From: Gammaproteobacteria bacterium
Lineage (GTDB): Bacteria > Pseudomonadota > Gammaproteobacteria > Eutrophobiales > Eutrophobiaceae
Direction of reading: 5' to 3'
DNA length: 64,000 nt
Assembly (NCBI GenBank): GCA_004297165.1
Contig: SCUJ01000011.1
Location: forward strand, 1 to 64,000
Position 1 is the first letter of the stretch. Every line of letters begins with the position of its first letter. The notes under the pieces were generated by a model, which made no database searches, was not told the DNA's origin, and saw only the letters and a list, made by a program, of their open reading frames with translations. Both the position numbers and the translations under genes were made by a program. Below are positions 1-7,843 of the stretch, one piece after another.

Positions 1-203
1 GAACCTTTCCCCAGGACCTCGAACTGGTGTTCTCCGACGGGGTAGGAGGCCAGGGCCTGTTCCAGGGGATTCTCGGATTGCGCCAGCTCTTTGAGGATCT
101 TGAGCTTCGTTTCCTCCGTGAAGGAAATTGTTCCTGGATAAGACAGGTACAAACTATCGATCCCCAGCCGTAAGATCCGGACGCTCCCCCCTGGAATGCA
201 ATT
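1..203 (-). CDS. Partial or broken island hypothetical protein (N-terminal part)
   Basis: The minus strand has an open frame running off the left edge. It reads like a real protein from 'GIDSLYLSYPGTISFTEE' through 'ENPLEQALASYPVGEHQFEV', with natural amino-acid composition. The ORF track omits it because it is cut by the window edge. A stop lies directly upstream of a TTG at about 203, and no good start codon precedes the conserved-looking part. The 5' end is occupied by a GC-rich hairpin sequence, so the gene may have lost its N-terminus to an insertion or frameshift. A better start (ATG GCT CGA after a GGATAGGAG site, near 330) lies in another frame. No function is assigned. The resemblance to uncharacterised island proteins is from memory only. 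Confidence 0.45.
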
Positions 204-248
204 AGCAGGTGCTGTGTTACAGGGGAGCGCACCTGCGGCCCGGCTTCG

Positions 249-283
249 CTCCCCGCGCCCCGGCTGCGCCGGGGACGGGGGGA
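249..283. repeat. GC-rich extended hairpin
   Basis: CCCCGGC (258-264), TGC, GCCGGGG (268-274) form a perfect 7-bp stem. CTCCCC and GGGGAG stretches outside can extend it. The GC content stands out against the AT-rich island genes to the right. No T-tract follows, so it is not a classic terminator; it looks like an inserted small palindromic repeat lying in the 5' part of the broken frame at 1-203. Confidence 0.5.
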
Positions 284-357
284 GACTCCCGCCGAGCGAC
301 GGTATTTTCTCTGAATCTTGCATCGAGCCATCTCCTATCCAAGTAGTGACGGCCAGT

Positions 358-382
358 AAAAAGCCGTCGTGAAAGACGGCTT
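358..382 (-). terminator. Rho-independent terminator of the island cluster
   Basis: AAGCCGTC (361-368), loop GTGAAA, GACGGCTT (375-382) form a perfect 8-bp stem. On the minus strand it runs into TTTTT. It lies about 50 bases downstream of the stop of the last island gene (432), so it closes the minus-strand cluster that starts at 2938. Confidence 0.8.
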
Positions 383-431
383 CTTATGTTATGCAGGATT
401 ATTTTTAGATCGAGGACATGAAATTAGAGTT

Positions 432-1211
432 TTATGTCCCGACGGCTTTCTGTCGCCTCTGAATGAATTTCTTTACGGCGGAGAACGGATCCAATCCATC
501 GGCGGAAAATACTTGCAACGTATCCACCAGAACATCGGTGATTTGTTCATAGGATAAATTATTCAGACCGGCAGCTTGATCCAAGATCAACGCCGCCATT
601 CTGGCATCATCCAGATCTTCTTTCGGCCTTCTGGGACGGGTCTTGGTAATAGCCTTGGATAGCTGATGATAAAAGTCCCAATCCTGTCGCATCGTAGCGA
701 AAGCCATATGCTTGGCGACAGTAGGACAGGAAAGAACTACCGGATCGATCGATACCGCCTGAAATAACGCTTCCGCATTCCCTTCTCGAACCTTTTCGAT
801 CAGTTCATTAATAGAAAAATGATACTGGCGGATCGATTCAAAATTATAGAGACAGGCCATGCACAGAGAAAGAGTGATTCCTTTCTCTTCCATGGACAAC
901 GCCATGAAATCAAGGGGAGATTCCGGTTCAGTCTCCAACCAAGCAATCGCGGCTTCATTGGGATCCAATTCTTTACCAAATTCTTCTATACGATCGACCT
1001 CCAAACAGCGTAGAAGCAGGACAGTAAATGGAAGAAAAGGAAGCTCGTAGAAATACGCCCAGAAAAAGGGAATATTTTTAAACTCTTCGCTGTTCGTTGC
1101 CTTTTCCAGGGCGACATCAGTGACATCTGCCTTCTCTAGGTTTGCCTTATGGACGAAGGCAAAGAGTCTTTGCAGTTGAACGCGGGAGAGTTTTCCGAAT
1201 TCCTTTTCCAT
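432..1211 (-). CDS. Hypothetical protein, last gene of the island cluster
   Basis: This is a soluble 259-residue protein with no signal peptide, membrane segment or catalytic motif that I recognise. It is largely helical by composition, acidic in the middle and basic at the C-terminus ('VKKFIQRRQKAVGT'). The ORF track starts at a GTG (1226) that touches the stop of the preceding gene. I prefer the ATG at 1211 giving 'MEKEFGKLS', though neither start has a strong ribosome site. It is the fourth gene of a tightly packed minus-strand set and is followed by a clear terminator, so it is probably co-transcribed. Its AT-rich codon use matches the other island genes and differs from the chromosome to the right. 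The function is unknown. Confidence 0.7.
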   Translation of the reverse strand: MEKEFGKLSRVQLQRLFAFVHKANLEKADVTDVALEKATNSEEFKNIPFFWAYFYELPFLPFTVLLLRCLEVDRIEEFGKELDPNEAAIAWLETEPESPLDFMALSMEEKGITLSLCMACLYNFESIRQYHFSINELIEKVREGNAEALFQAVSIDPVVLSCPTVAKHMAFATMRQDWDFYHQLSKAITKTRPRRPKEDLDDARMAALILDQAAGLNNLSYEQITDVLVDTLQVFSADGLDPFSAVKKFIQRRQKAVGT

Positions 1212-1226
1212 ATTTGCACATATCAC

Positions 1227-1658
1227 TCATATAGTTGGGCTATAAACTAATCTAGTTTGGAAATTATTGTTGGTAATGTCGGCTAATGCCTGCTGTTTCT
1301 GCTTTGAGGATTGTTTATCTAGCAGTTTATATTCGCACTCCAATTCAGGAATCAAACAATGGCCAGAAAGCTGATCATCTTTTGGATCAGGGACGAGAGT
1401 TAGGCCAATTGAGGTAATTTCTCGAACTTGAAGACGTATTACATAATAGCCTGTTTCACACTGACCACTACGAGCGAGATCTAATGCTGTGGTAAATAAC
1501 TCTCTAAATAATGAGATCCCACCAGTATCCCTATTATTCGGACGGAATGCCAGCCTGGTTACAGGTCTTGAAAGTGTAAGTTTTATGTAATCTATTTGAT
1601 TGGGGATTCTTCTTAAGACATATTCAACATCTATGGGAATGTCATTTGGGGAGACCAC
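1227..1658 (-). CDS. Hypothetical protein, third gene of the island cluster
   Basis: The 143-residue soluble protein has the pattern 'ISLFRELFTTALDLARSG' in the middle and 'GHCLIPELECEYKLLD' late. I recall similar 'GHC.IPELN'-type patterns in small island proteins, but I cannot name a domain. The start is a GTG at 1658; no in-frame ATG lies nearby. It sits 36 bases after the preceding gene, and its TGA directly abuts the 264-codon frame that follows. It is AT-rich like its neighbours. The tight packing suggests that it acts with the TIGR04255 and NWDGEGA proteins, which is inference from position. Confidence 0.7.
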   Translation of the reverse strand: MVSPNDIPIDVEYVLRRIPNQIDYIKLTLSRPVTRLAFRPNNRDTGGISLFRELFTTALDLARSGQCETGYYVIRLQVREITSIGLTLVPDPKDDQLSGHCLIPELECEYKLLDKQSSKQKQQALADITNNNFQTRLVYSPTI

Positions 1659-1694
1659 AATTCATCGTCATAAAAGTAATTGATATCACCTTTA

Positions 1695-2141
1695 TCAAGC
1701 TGCTAGTAATAATGTATCCCAAGTGGCATGGGATTCAGGTTTGTGATTATCGTCTAGAAAATTTTCCCAACTTACATCGTGAAACGAAGTAGAACCATCG
1801 CTATTAGTGATCATGTATTCGCCTCGCCCTGGAGAACCGGATTCCAATTCCAAAATGTAATAAGGATATTGCCATTCGATAATGATAGCCCCATCAGTTG
1901 AAATTGTAGTTCTATCAGGTGGAGGCATAAACTTGTATTTGAGAAGGCTCAAATATCTAACCATTGAAGAAATTAGCACTTCACTCGGAGTATCGGCACC
2001 TTCTCCATCCCAATTTTCTTCAATATTTCTAAAATTTGAAATATTGTGGAACACGATCTTCCATCGTTGTTCATTACTTACTAAATCAAACGCAGAATCA
2101 ATCAGACCGTCAGTTGAATTCGATAATATTTGATCTGTCAT
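1695..2141 (-). CDS. Hypothetical protein with NWDGEGA motif
   Basis: A 148-residue soluble protein. 'IEENWDGEGADTPSEV' at about residues 39-54 is the hallmark of a widespread uncharacterised set of small proteins with NWDG.GA..P, followed here by 'STDGAIIIEWQYP' and a beta-rich C-terminal half. The ATG at 2141 overlaps the TGA of the TIGR04255 gene in an ATGA arrangement and has GGAGAAGAAG upstream, so I reject the TTG five codons earlier. Translational coupling to the TIGR04255 gene suggests that the two proteins work together. Proteins of this type are, from memory, often found next to TIGR04255 genes. The molecular function is unknown. Confidence 0.75.
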   Translation of the reverse strand: MTDQILSNSTDGLIDSAFDLVSNEQRWKIVFHNISNFRNIEENWDGEGADTPSEVLISSMVRYLSLLKYKFMPPPDRTTISTDGAIIIEWQYPYYILELESGSPGRGEYMITNSDGSTSFHDVSWENFLDDNHKPESHATWDTLLLAA

Positions 2142-2938
2142 GATCTTCTTCTCCAATATTTATGCGCACTTTCAGACGTTATTTCAGTAAACGTGTTCAC
2201 AATTGCTTCATGACCAAGGAATAAACCCCTTTGATAATCCTGGCTCGCATTGATTGGTCCACGACTTGTAAAGTCTGCGCGAATAATCTCTGGTTCATCT
2301 TGAGATTTTACAACCGCATGGTTCAGTTTAATATGTAATCTACCTGTATTTCCTTGAAGATTAACAGCCCACTCCATATTTAGCGTATCTAACCTTTTTT
2401 TATAAATATCCAATCGCGGAATCGATAATCCAGGGAATATCTCCGTCCAGTCATCGATATTATTCCAAAGTTCGCCTTTGAATATATGATTTACATATGT
2501 TATCTCCCATTGGTTAAATTGTAGCTCTTCGCCACCAGCATCCCTGACGAAATCTTTAAATTTATCAAAGTAATTCTGAAACTCACCATAAATACTTTCA
2601 AAATCCATATAATCTTGGTTATCCTTCTTTCTCCAATTCAATATGAATCTTGTATTCTGAATTTGAATCATTCGGTCATCGGTTTTTCTTACAATCTGAT
2701 GACGTTCAGGGGTAGGCATAGTTTGGACAGTCAATTGAGGAATAATCCCTCGTTTCTTCGATTCGAAGTTTTCAATTTTTGACTCTAAGCGAGGAACTTC
2801 ATTTATATGCGTCCATTCCTCATCAAGATAAGATTTCCAAAACCAACCAGCATGCGCATTAGTAAAAAATGCCAACTCCGCGAATTGAACTCCAATGACA
2901 CGCTCAACTACAGGAGGATTATCGTACTTTGGATCCAT
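2138..2938 (-). CDS. TIGR04255 family protein, first gene of the island cluster
   Basis: This 266-residue protein matches my recollection of the sporadically distributed TIGR04255 family. It opens with 'NPPVVERVIGVQFAELAFF', has an aromatic-rich middle, and ends with the typical 'GHEAIVNTFTEITSESAHKYW'. The length is normal. The family is known for patchy distribution in genomic islands; no biochemical activity is established to my knowledge. It is the promoter-proximal gene of a four-gene cluster, and its stop overlaps the next start. The upstream region (2939-3286) is AT-rich and could hold the promoter. Low GC, sporadic phylogeny and the tRNA-fragment boundary together suggest recent acquisition. 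Confidence 0.8.
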   Translation of the reverse strand: MDPKYDNPPVVERVIGVQFAELAFFTNAHAGWFWKSYLDEEWTHINEVPRLESKIENFESKKRGIIPQLTVQTMPTPERHQIVRKTDDRMIQIQNTRFILNWRKKDNQDYMDFESIYGEFQNYFDKFKDFVRDAGGEELQFNQWEITYVNHIFKGELWNNIDDWTEIFPGLSIPRLDIYKKRLDTLNMEWAVNLQGNTGRLHIKLNHAVVKSQDEPEIIRADFTSRGPINASQDYQRGLFLGHEAIVNTFTEITSESAHKYWRRRS

Positions 2939-3001
2939 GAATTCTTATGAGCACTAGATTAGCTAATAGGTTATAAATATTATGTATCTTATTTATTATT
3001 A

Positions 3002-3029
3002 ATGATATCTGCCATGATATAACACTCAA
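3002..3029 (-). promoter_or_regulatory. Possible promoter of the island cluster
   Basis: On the minus strand TTGAGT and TATCAT are separated by 16 bases, about 65 bases upstream of the TIGR04255 start. The region is very AT-rich, so such a match could be chance. The rest of 2939-3286 shows no gene. Confidence 0.3.
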
Positions 3030-3286
3030 TTTATAGCTAATGAATCATTTTTATTATGGAACATTGGGACGAATGATGAAATAGGTTTTACCAATATATA
3101 GAAAATCGCAAATGAACCCTCGGTAATAGGAAGTTAATTAGTTACCTGCAATGGTATTATTAATTAGAACTGTGCTCAATTGAGATAGTTTGACCGGTAA
3201 TTGAACCCCAATTGAAACACGTTTTGGCACAGGGCACGTGCCGTAAGTGGCTGATAAACTTACTTAGTTAAGATTAAAATTGTGCC

Positions 3287-3331
3287 CTCATAACGCTGGG
3301 GTCGGTGGTTCAAGTCCACCCATAGCCACCA
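3287..3331 (+). tRNA. 3' fragment of a tRNA-Met gene (attachment-site scar)
   Basis: CTCATAA (anticodon loop with CAT), CGCTG, then the T-arm GGTGG TTCAAGT CCACC, acceptor strand CATAGCC and ACCA match the 3' part of an elongator tRNA-Met. The 5' side does not belong to a tRNA: the bases before the loop (GTGCC) cannot pair with CGCTG, and no D-arm or 5' acceptor GGCTATG is present. The homology begins exactly at the anticodon loop, where many tyrosine integrases cross over. The intact tRNA should lie at the other end of the island, beyond the left edge. The fragment marks the junction between the AT-rich island and the GC-rich chromosome. Confidence 0.8.
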
Positions 3332-3370
3332 AATCCAAAGGACGAAATAGAATAATCACGGAGGAACATC

Positions 3371-4132
3371 ATGGAAACAACCACTTATCCACGGCAGGAT
3401 ATCCCGGTCACAGCGACACATGCAGTATGCGACCCGCTGGCCCAGCAAGTAAAAATTCTATATTCCCAATCGGTCATCACATTTTTATTCCCGCTGCTCG
3501 CTGCGCTTTGTATCGTGGCGCTCTTGCATGATCAAGCAGATCGGAGATTCCTGGCGGGCTGGCTTATAGCGATATTTCTGCACGGGACATCGCGTTATTA
3601 CCTGCTTTGGCGCTATTTTCACGGCTCCGCCGTGACCGAGCAATCCAGCGCATGGATGAACAGATTCCTGCTTGGCGCATTCCTTTCGGGAGGTCTGTGG
3701 GGATACGCGGGTATCTTGTTAATCCCGTACCGATCGACGGAAGCGATCGCATTCACTCTGAATAATGGTCTGCTGCTACTCATGATCTGCGGCCTGGTCG
3801 CCGGGTCCGTAATCTCCTACGCCATAAATATCCGGGTAACGCTTTGTTATTCCCTGCCGGCGCTGCTGCCTCCAGCCCTGCATCTGATCTCGATTGGCGA
3901 TCGCTACAACAGCGCATTCGGCGGGTTGCTGCTGCTTTATTCTCTCTACATACTGGTGGCGGCGATCCGGATGAACCGGCAACTGGTTTATTTCCTGAAC
4001 ATGGAACACCGGGAACGGGAGTTGGCGCAAAAATACGGGAATTTACAGCGCCTGTACGAATCCCTGCGGCGTCGCGTCAAGCAAGTGAAGACCTTGCGCA
4101 AGGACGCGCAGCCAATTCAAGATAGATTCTAG
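3371..4132 (+). CDS. Orphan MASE-like membrane sensor protein
   Basis: The 253-residue protein has about six hydrophobic segments between residues 35 and 200 (for example 'VITFLFPLLAALCIVALLH', 'LLLLMICGLVAGSVISYAI'). A charged coiled-coil tail follows ('LRRRVKQVKTLRKDAQ'). The layout resembles the N-terminal sensory part of diguanylate cyclases and phosphodiesterases, but the chain stops where a GGDEF domain would begin. A GGAGGAA site sits just before the ATG. It is the first gene right of the tRNA-Met fragment and converges on the FmdB-like gene, overlapping it by 4 bases. It may be a truncated signalling protein or a membrane sensor acting through a partner; no downstream GGDEF remnant is visible. 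Confidence 0.7.
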   Translation: METTTYPRQDIPVTATHAVCDPLAQQVKILYSQSVITFLFPLLAALCIVALLHDQADRRFLAGWLIAIFLHGTSRYYLLWRYFHGSAVTEQSSAWMNRFLLGAFLSGGLWGYAGILLIPYRSTEAIAFTLNNGLLLLMICGLVAGSVISYAINIRVTLCYSLPALLPPALHLISIGDRYNSAFGGLLLLYSLYILVAAIRMNRQLVYFLNMEHRERELAQKYGNLQRLYESLRRRVKQVKTLRKDAQPIQDRF

Positions 4133-4470
4133 TCGCGAATCTTGCGGTGCAGTTGCGGAACGCTGGAGGGATCGCCCTTAATCATATAACGCTTCTCCCG
4201 ATCCATGGCGGTGACATTCTCATAGACCCCGGCGTCGCGCTTTACCAGCTTGGTGAATCCCGCATTCTTCAACTCGCTGTTGAATACGGTTACCGTGACG
4301 GCCGGCGCTGTTTTCATGACCTTGTGGACCGGCGCCAGTGGGTCTGTGTCCCCCAACGGGTAGCCGGTGACATAGCAAAGTTCCAGCCAGGTGCCCAGGG
4401 CGGCGCCTATCGGGTGATTGACCTCGATGGTCTGACCATTGGCTTCACAGTAATAATCGTAGGCGGGCAT
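4129..4470 (-). CDS. Degenerate FmdB-like zinc-ribbon protein
   Basis: The start at 4470 gives 'MPAYDYYCEANGQTIEVNH', which aligns with the opening of FmdB-type zinc-ribbon regulators (M-P-x-Y-x-Y-x-C-x-x-C-G). Only single cysteines remain (C8 and one in 'ELCYVTG'), not the two CxxC knuckles, so zinc binding is probably lost or changed. The 113 residues are in the usual range. The longer ORF-track start (4575) would run back into the upstream HD gene and is rejected. The HD gene ends 22 bases upstream, so the two are probably one transcript. The biological role is unknown. Confidence 0.6.
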   Translation of the reverse strand: MPAYDYYCEANGQTIEVNHPIGAALGTWLELCYVTGYPLGDTDPLAPVHKVMKTAPAVTVTVFNSELKNAGFTKLVKRDAGVYENVTAMDREKRYMIKGDPSSVPQLHRKIRD

Positions 4471-4492
4471 GACGTTGGCAGGGGCTGTTAAT

Positions 4493-5128
4493 CTATAACG
4501 TCTCCGAATCATCCTCCAACATGATCCGCAGATTGTTTCTGGTGGATTTGTGAAAAACGGAATCGCCTTTTTCATCGTAGTAGTCGCTGGTCAGATGCAG
4601 TTCCTCACGGAGGAACTCCTCGACCTTTTCGACAGCCATCCTTTTCCAGGAGTTCCAGGAGATGGTGGATCCGGTTTGCTGCTCCAGTTCCTTTTTGAGA
4701 TCCAGGGTATTTTTCTTGAAGATCCGGTAATCCGCGGCGAGTTCGGAGAGATCCGCCGCCCGTACAGCCTTGTCCTCATTGGTGGCGCAATGGGCATCCA
4801 CATGAGTACAGAGGATCGCGGCCTTGATCCTTTCCAGTTTCTCCTTGACGATGCCGTTGCCCGAGAGTTGCTCAACCGCCAGATCGGCGGAATAGGCCTC
4901 CTTCGATGAATAACCCTTGGCGACATGATTCTCGTTGTATCCCGCATCGTGATACAGCAGGGCGTAATAAACGATATCCTCCTGAATCGCCACGTGTTCC
5001 TTTTTGCAACGCTCAACGATCTCATTCCCTTTCCTGATGACGGTCCTGATATGCCCGAAATTGTGATAGGGCAGATCGTCGCTATAGAGCGTAAAGGCCA
5101 GATTTTCCATGTATTCATCGCGCATCAT
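4493..5128 (-). CDS. HD-domain phosphohydrolase
   Basis: The 211-residue protein has HD-superfamily metal-binding signatures: 'YHNFGHIRTVI' at about residues 20-30, 'ALLYHDAGYNENH' at about 55-67, a histidine in 'AAILCTHVDAH', and a late aspartate in 'AVRAADLSELA'. It resembles predicted metal-dependent HD hydrolases (COG4339-like), whose substrates are mostly unknown; a nucleotide or phosphoester is likely. ATGATG at the start allows Met1 or Met2. It precedes the FmdB-like gene and diverges from the ModE-like regulator. Confidence 0.8.
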   Translation of the reverse strand: MMRDEYMENLAFTLYSDDLPYHNFGHIRTVIRKGNEIVERCKKEHVAIQEDIVYYALLYHDAGYNENHVAKGYSSKEAYSADLAVEQLSGNGIVKEKLERIKAAILCTHVDAHCATNEDKAVRAADLSELAADYRIFKKNTLDLKKELEQQTGSTISWNSWKRMAVEKVEEFLREELHLTSDYYDEKGDSVFHKSTRNNLRIMLEDDSETL

Positions 5129-5257
5129 TATTAATTATATGTCCATCCCTTCGCTAAATTGAAGTGAATATTACTGGCCATACTCATGCGAAGAATAACG
5201 GGATAACCCCTGCTATAACGGGGTTTCAAGCAGGTCTTCGAATATCAGGGGGGATCC

Positions 5258-5287
5258 CTGAGCATTTCTGTCCGACGCGGTTATAAT
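5258..5287 (+). promoter_or_regulatory. Probable promoter of the ModE-like regulator
   Basis: A perfect TATAAT at 5282-5287 lies 29 bases before the ATG at 5317. The best -35 partner, CTGAGC at 5258-5263, is weak and spaced by 18 bases. The remaining 5129-5257 interval shows only a weak hairpin (AACCCC ... GGGGTT, 5205-5225). Confidence 0.45.
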
Positions 5288-5316
5288 GACGCCATCCATC
5301 CGGAAATTATTGCAGT

Positions 5317-6393
5317 ATGCAGATCAAGTTCTCATTGCAATGGCGCGGTGAAGGCCATCCCGCAGTCGAGATTGAAGAACAATTGTTCATTTTGCTCCAG
5401 GCGATACGCGCAAACGGGTCGCTGGCCGAAGCCGCGCGCGTCAACCGCATGTCATACCGACATGCCTGGGGCTTGCTGGGACGCCAGGCCACGCTTTTCG
5501 GAAGTCCCCTGGCGCTTCTAGAACGTGGCAGGGGCGCCGCGCTGACAGCCCTCGGCGAGAAGCTGCTCGAGGAAAAACGGCATGTGGATGATGAAGCGAT
5601 GGCGCACCTGGAACGCTGGGCCGCGGGCATCAATGGGACAATTTCCGGATTAGTCACCACCATAAACAAACCGGTCTTGCGCATACACGCGAGCCACGGA
5701 CTCGCCATCGGTCAATTGATTGAGCTACTGTGCAAGGACAAGCGTTTCACGACAGAATTCCAGACCCAAGGCAGCCTCGATAACCTGAAAAGCCTGAACG
5801 ACAAACGCTGCCAGGTCGCTGGATTTCATATCCCCTTACAACTTGTGCATCGATCGCTGGCGCCCCGCTACAGGTATTGGATATCGCCCCAACGGCATTT
5901 ACTGATGCTGGTCGCGACCCGTGAGCAGGGATTGATGGTCAGACGCGGCAACCCGCGGAAGATCAAGCGGCTTGCCGATCTGACCAAACGCTCCGTCCGT
6001 TTTATCAACCGGCAACGCAATTCAGGCACCCGCACCATACTGGATCAGCTCCTGCTCCAGGATAAAGTGCCGGCTTCCCGCATCAACGGTTATAGCAATG
6101 AGGAGTTCACCCATCTTGCCGTGGCGGCGATGGTGGCCAGCGGCGCGGCCGACGCCGGTTTCGGCATTAGGGCGGCCGCGGCGCAGTTCGATCTGGATTT
6201 CATCCCATTCCTGCACGAGGCCTATATTCTCGCGATCGACAATGGTCTGGAACCGTTCATATTGAAAACCCTGGAACAGGCCCTCAGATCCAGATCCCTG
6301 CGCCGGAAGATCAACCGGCTGCCCGGATATCACGCCATCAATGCGGGAAAATACTATACTTTCAATCAGTTATTCGAACAGGCAATGGAATGA
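5317..6393 (+). CDS. ModE-like regulator with substrate-binding domain
   Basis: The 358-residue protein has an N-terminal LysR/ModE winged helix (about residues 15-95, 'ANGSLAEAARVNRMSYRHAW'). The C-terminal half (about 115-345) looks like the periplasmic-binding-protein-like domain of PF12727, with 'RNSGTRTILDQLL' and 'GAADAGFGIRAAA'. Such regulators are usually connected with molybdate or tungstate metabolism, with the C-terminal domain sensing a small ligand. No mod or formate dehydrogenase genes are nearby, so the target is unknown. The start has a TATAAT 29 bases upstream. It runs in the same direction as miaB but is separated from it by 72 bases. Confidence 0.8.
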   Translation: MQIKFSLQWRGEGHPAVEIEEQLFILLQAIRANGSLAEAARVNRMSYRHAWGLLGRQATLFGSPLALLERGRGAALTALGEKLLEEKRHVDDEAMAHLERWAAGINGTISGLVTTINKPVLRIHASHGLAIGQLIELLCKDKRFTTEFQTQGSLDNLKSLNDKRCQVAGFHIPLQLVHRSLAPRYRYWISPQRHLLMLVATREQGLMVRRGNPRKIKRLADLTKRSVRFINRQRNSGTRTILDQLLLQDKVPASRINGYSNEEFTHLAVAAMVASGAADAGFGIRAAAAQFDLDFIPFLHEAYILAIDNGLEPFILKTLEQALRSRSLRRKINRLPGYHAINAGKYYTFNQLFEQAME

Positions 6394-6465
6394 AGATCCC
6401 CCAAGCGGCTGGAAATGACGCCTGGTACGGTATACTTTACCCCCCTTGTTTAGCGCCTTCAGCGT

Positions 6466-7839
6466 ATGGGTAAGAAACTTTACATTAAGACCTTCGGGTG
6501 TCAGATGAACGAATACGATTCCGCGAGAATCGGCGATCTGCTTGCCGATGCGGAAGGCATGGAACTGACCAGGGATCCGGATAGCGCCGACGTCGTCCTT
6601 TTCAACACCTGTTCCATCCGTGAAAAGGCGGAAGAAAAGCTCTTTTCAGAGTTGGGAAGATGGCGCGGCCGGAAACTGTCGAATCCGGAATTGATCCTGG
6701 GCGTAGGCGGATGCGTCGCCAGCCTGGAAGGCGAGGCCATTCGCAGACGCGCACCGCACGTGGATATCGTTTTCGGCCCCCAGACCCTGCACCGGCTGCC
6801 GGAGTTGTTTGCCGCCGTCCGCGATTCGTGTACACCGGCCATCGATGTCTCATTCCCGGAGATAGAAAAATTCGATCATCTCCCGGAACCGCGCGCGGAT
6901 GGCGTCAGAGCCTTCGTCTCGGTCATGGAAGGCTGTAGCAAGTATTGCAGTTACTGCGTCGTCCCCTACACCCGCGGCGAGGAGATCCACCGACCCTTCG
7001 ACGACATCCTTGCCGAAGTGGACAGCCTGGCCGCTCAGGGCGTGTGCGAGATTACCTTGTTGGGCCAGAACGTCAACGCCTACCGGGGCACCACCCATGA
7101 TGGCAGGGCCGCCGATCTGGCGCTTTTAATCGAATATGTGGCGCTGGTGGAGGGGATCGAACGGATCCGCTTTACGACCTCCCATCCGGCCGAACTCGGC
7201 GACAGCCTGATCGCGGCTTACGCGCGAGAGCCTAAACTCGCCAACCATCTGCACCTGCCCGTGCAAAGCGGCGCCGATCGCATCCTGCAACTGATGAAAC
7301 GCGGACACACGATCGGCGAATACAGGGAAAAAATCCGGAAACTGAGGGAAGCGCGGCCCGATATCAGTCTGTCCTCCGACTTTATCGTCGGTTTCCCAGG
7401 CGAAACCGAAGAGGATTTCCAGCTCACGCTGGATCTGGTAGCGGAATTGAATTTCGATCAGTCCTTCAGTTTCATCTACAGCAAACGTCCCGGCACACCG
7501 GCGGCGAATATGGAGGATGTCATTCCCCACGCGATCAAAAACCGGCGTTTGCAGATCCTGCAGGACCGTCTCAACGCCCAGGCACAGGCGCTTAGCCTGG
7601 GGATGGTAGGATCAATCCAACCTGTCCTGGTGGAAGGCGCCGCCCGCCGCAGCCTTGGGGAAATGTCCGGCCGCACGGGCAACAACCGCATGGTGAATTT
7701 CCCCGGGGATCCCGGCTTGATTGGAACCTTCGCGCCGGTGCGGATCACCGCGGTCATGACCAACTCGCTGCGTGGCGAACTGGTCCAATGCCGGCTGTCC
7801 ACAGACCGCCTTGCTGTGAACGGCGCAGGGATCGCCTGA
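6466..7839 (+). CDS. miaB: tRNA-2-methylthio-N6-isopentenyladenosine synthase
   Basis: MiaB is a radical-SAM methylthiotransferase that adds the 2-methylthio group to i6A37 in tRNAs reading UNN codons. The 457-residue frame is normal. The N-terminal UPF0004 domain has three cluster cysteines ('[11 protein letters not shown]', '[13 protein letters not shown]', 'GVGGCVAS'). The radical-SAM motif is '[15 protein letters not shown]' at about residue 157, and a C-terminal TRAM domain follows. It is the first gene of the miaB-phoH-ybeY-corC-lnt set; phoH starts 4 bases after its stop. TATACT at 6431-6436 could be its -10 box, but no good -35 is visible. Confidence 0.97.
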   Translation: MGKKLYIKTFGCQMNEYDSARIGDLLADAEGMELTRDPDSADVVLFNTCSIREKAEEKLFSELGRWRGRKLSNPELILGVGGCVASLEGEAIRRRAPHVDIVFGPQTLHRLPELFAAVRDSCTPAIDVSFPEIEKFDHLPEPRADGVRAFVSVMEGCSKYCSYCVVPYTRGEEIHRPFDDILAEVDSLAAQGVCEITLLGQNVNAYRGTTHDGRAADLALLIEYVALVEGIERIRFTTSHPAELGDSLIAAYAREPKLANHLHLPVQSGADRILQLMKRGHTIGEYREKIRKLREARPDISLSSDFIVGFPGETEEDFQLTLDLVAELNFDQSFSFIYSKRPGTPAANMEDVIPHAIKNRRLQILQDRLNAQAQALSLGMVGSIQPVLVEGAARRSLGEMSGRTGNNRMVNFPGDPGLIGTFAPVRITAVMTNSLRGELVQCRLSTDRLAVNGAGIA

Positions 7840-7843
7840 CGCC

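Noticed and set aside
369-557. 62-codon plus-strand ORF beside the terminator
   Set aside because: Starts within the terminator hairpin loop and runs antisense into the 3' end of the island gene; no ribosome site.
3280-3531. 83-codon ORF over the tRNA-Met fragment
   Set aside because: It reads the tRNA fragment and then an alternative frame of the membrane-protein gene; not coding.
5205-5225. Hairpin AACCCC/GGGGTT in the gap before the ModE-like gene
   Set aside because: Short stem, long loop and no T-tract; too weak to call a terminator or operator.
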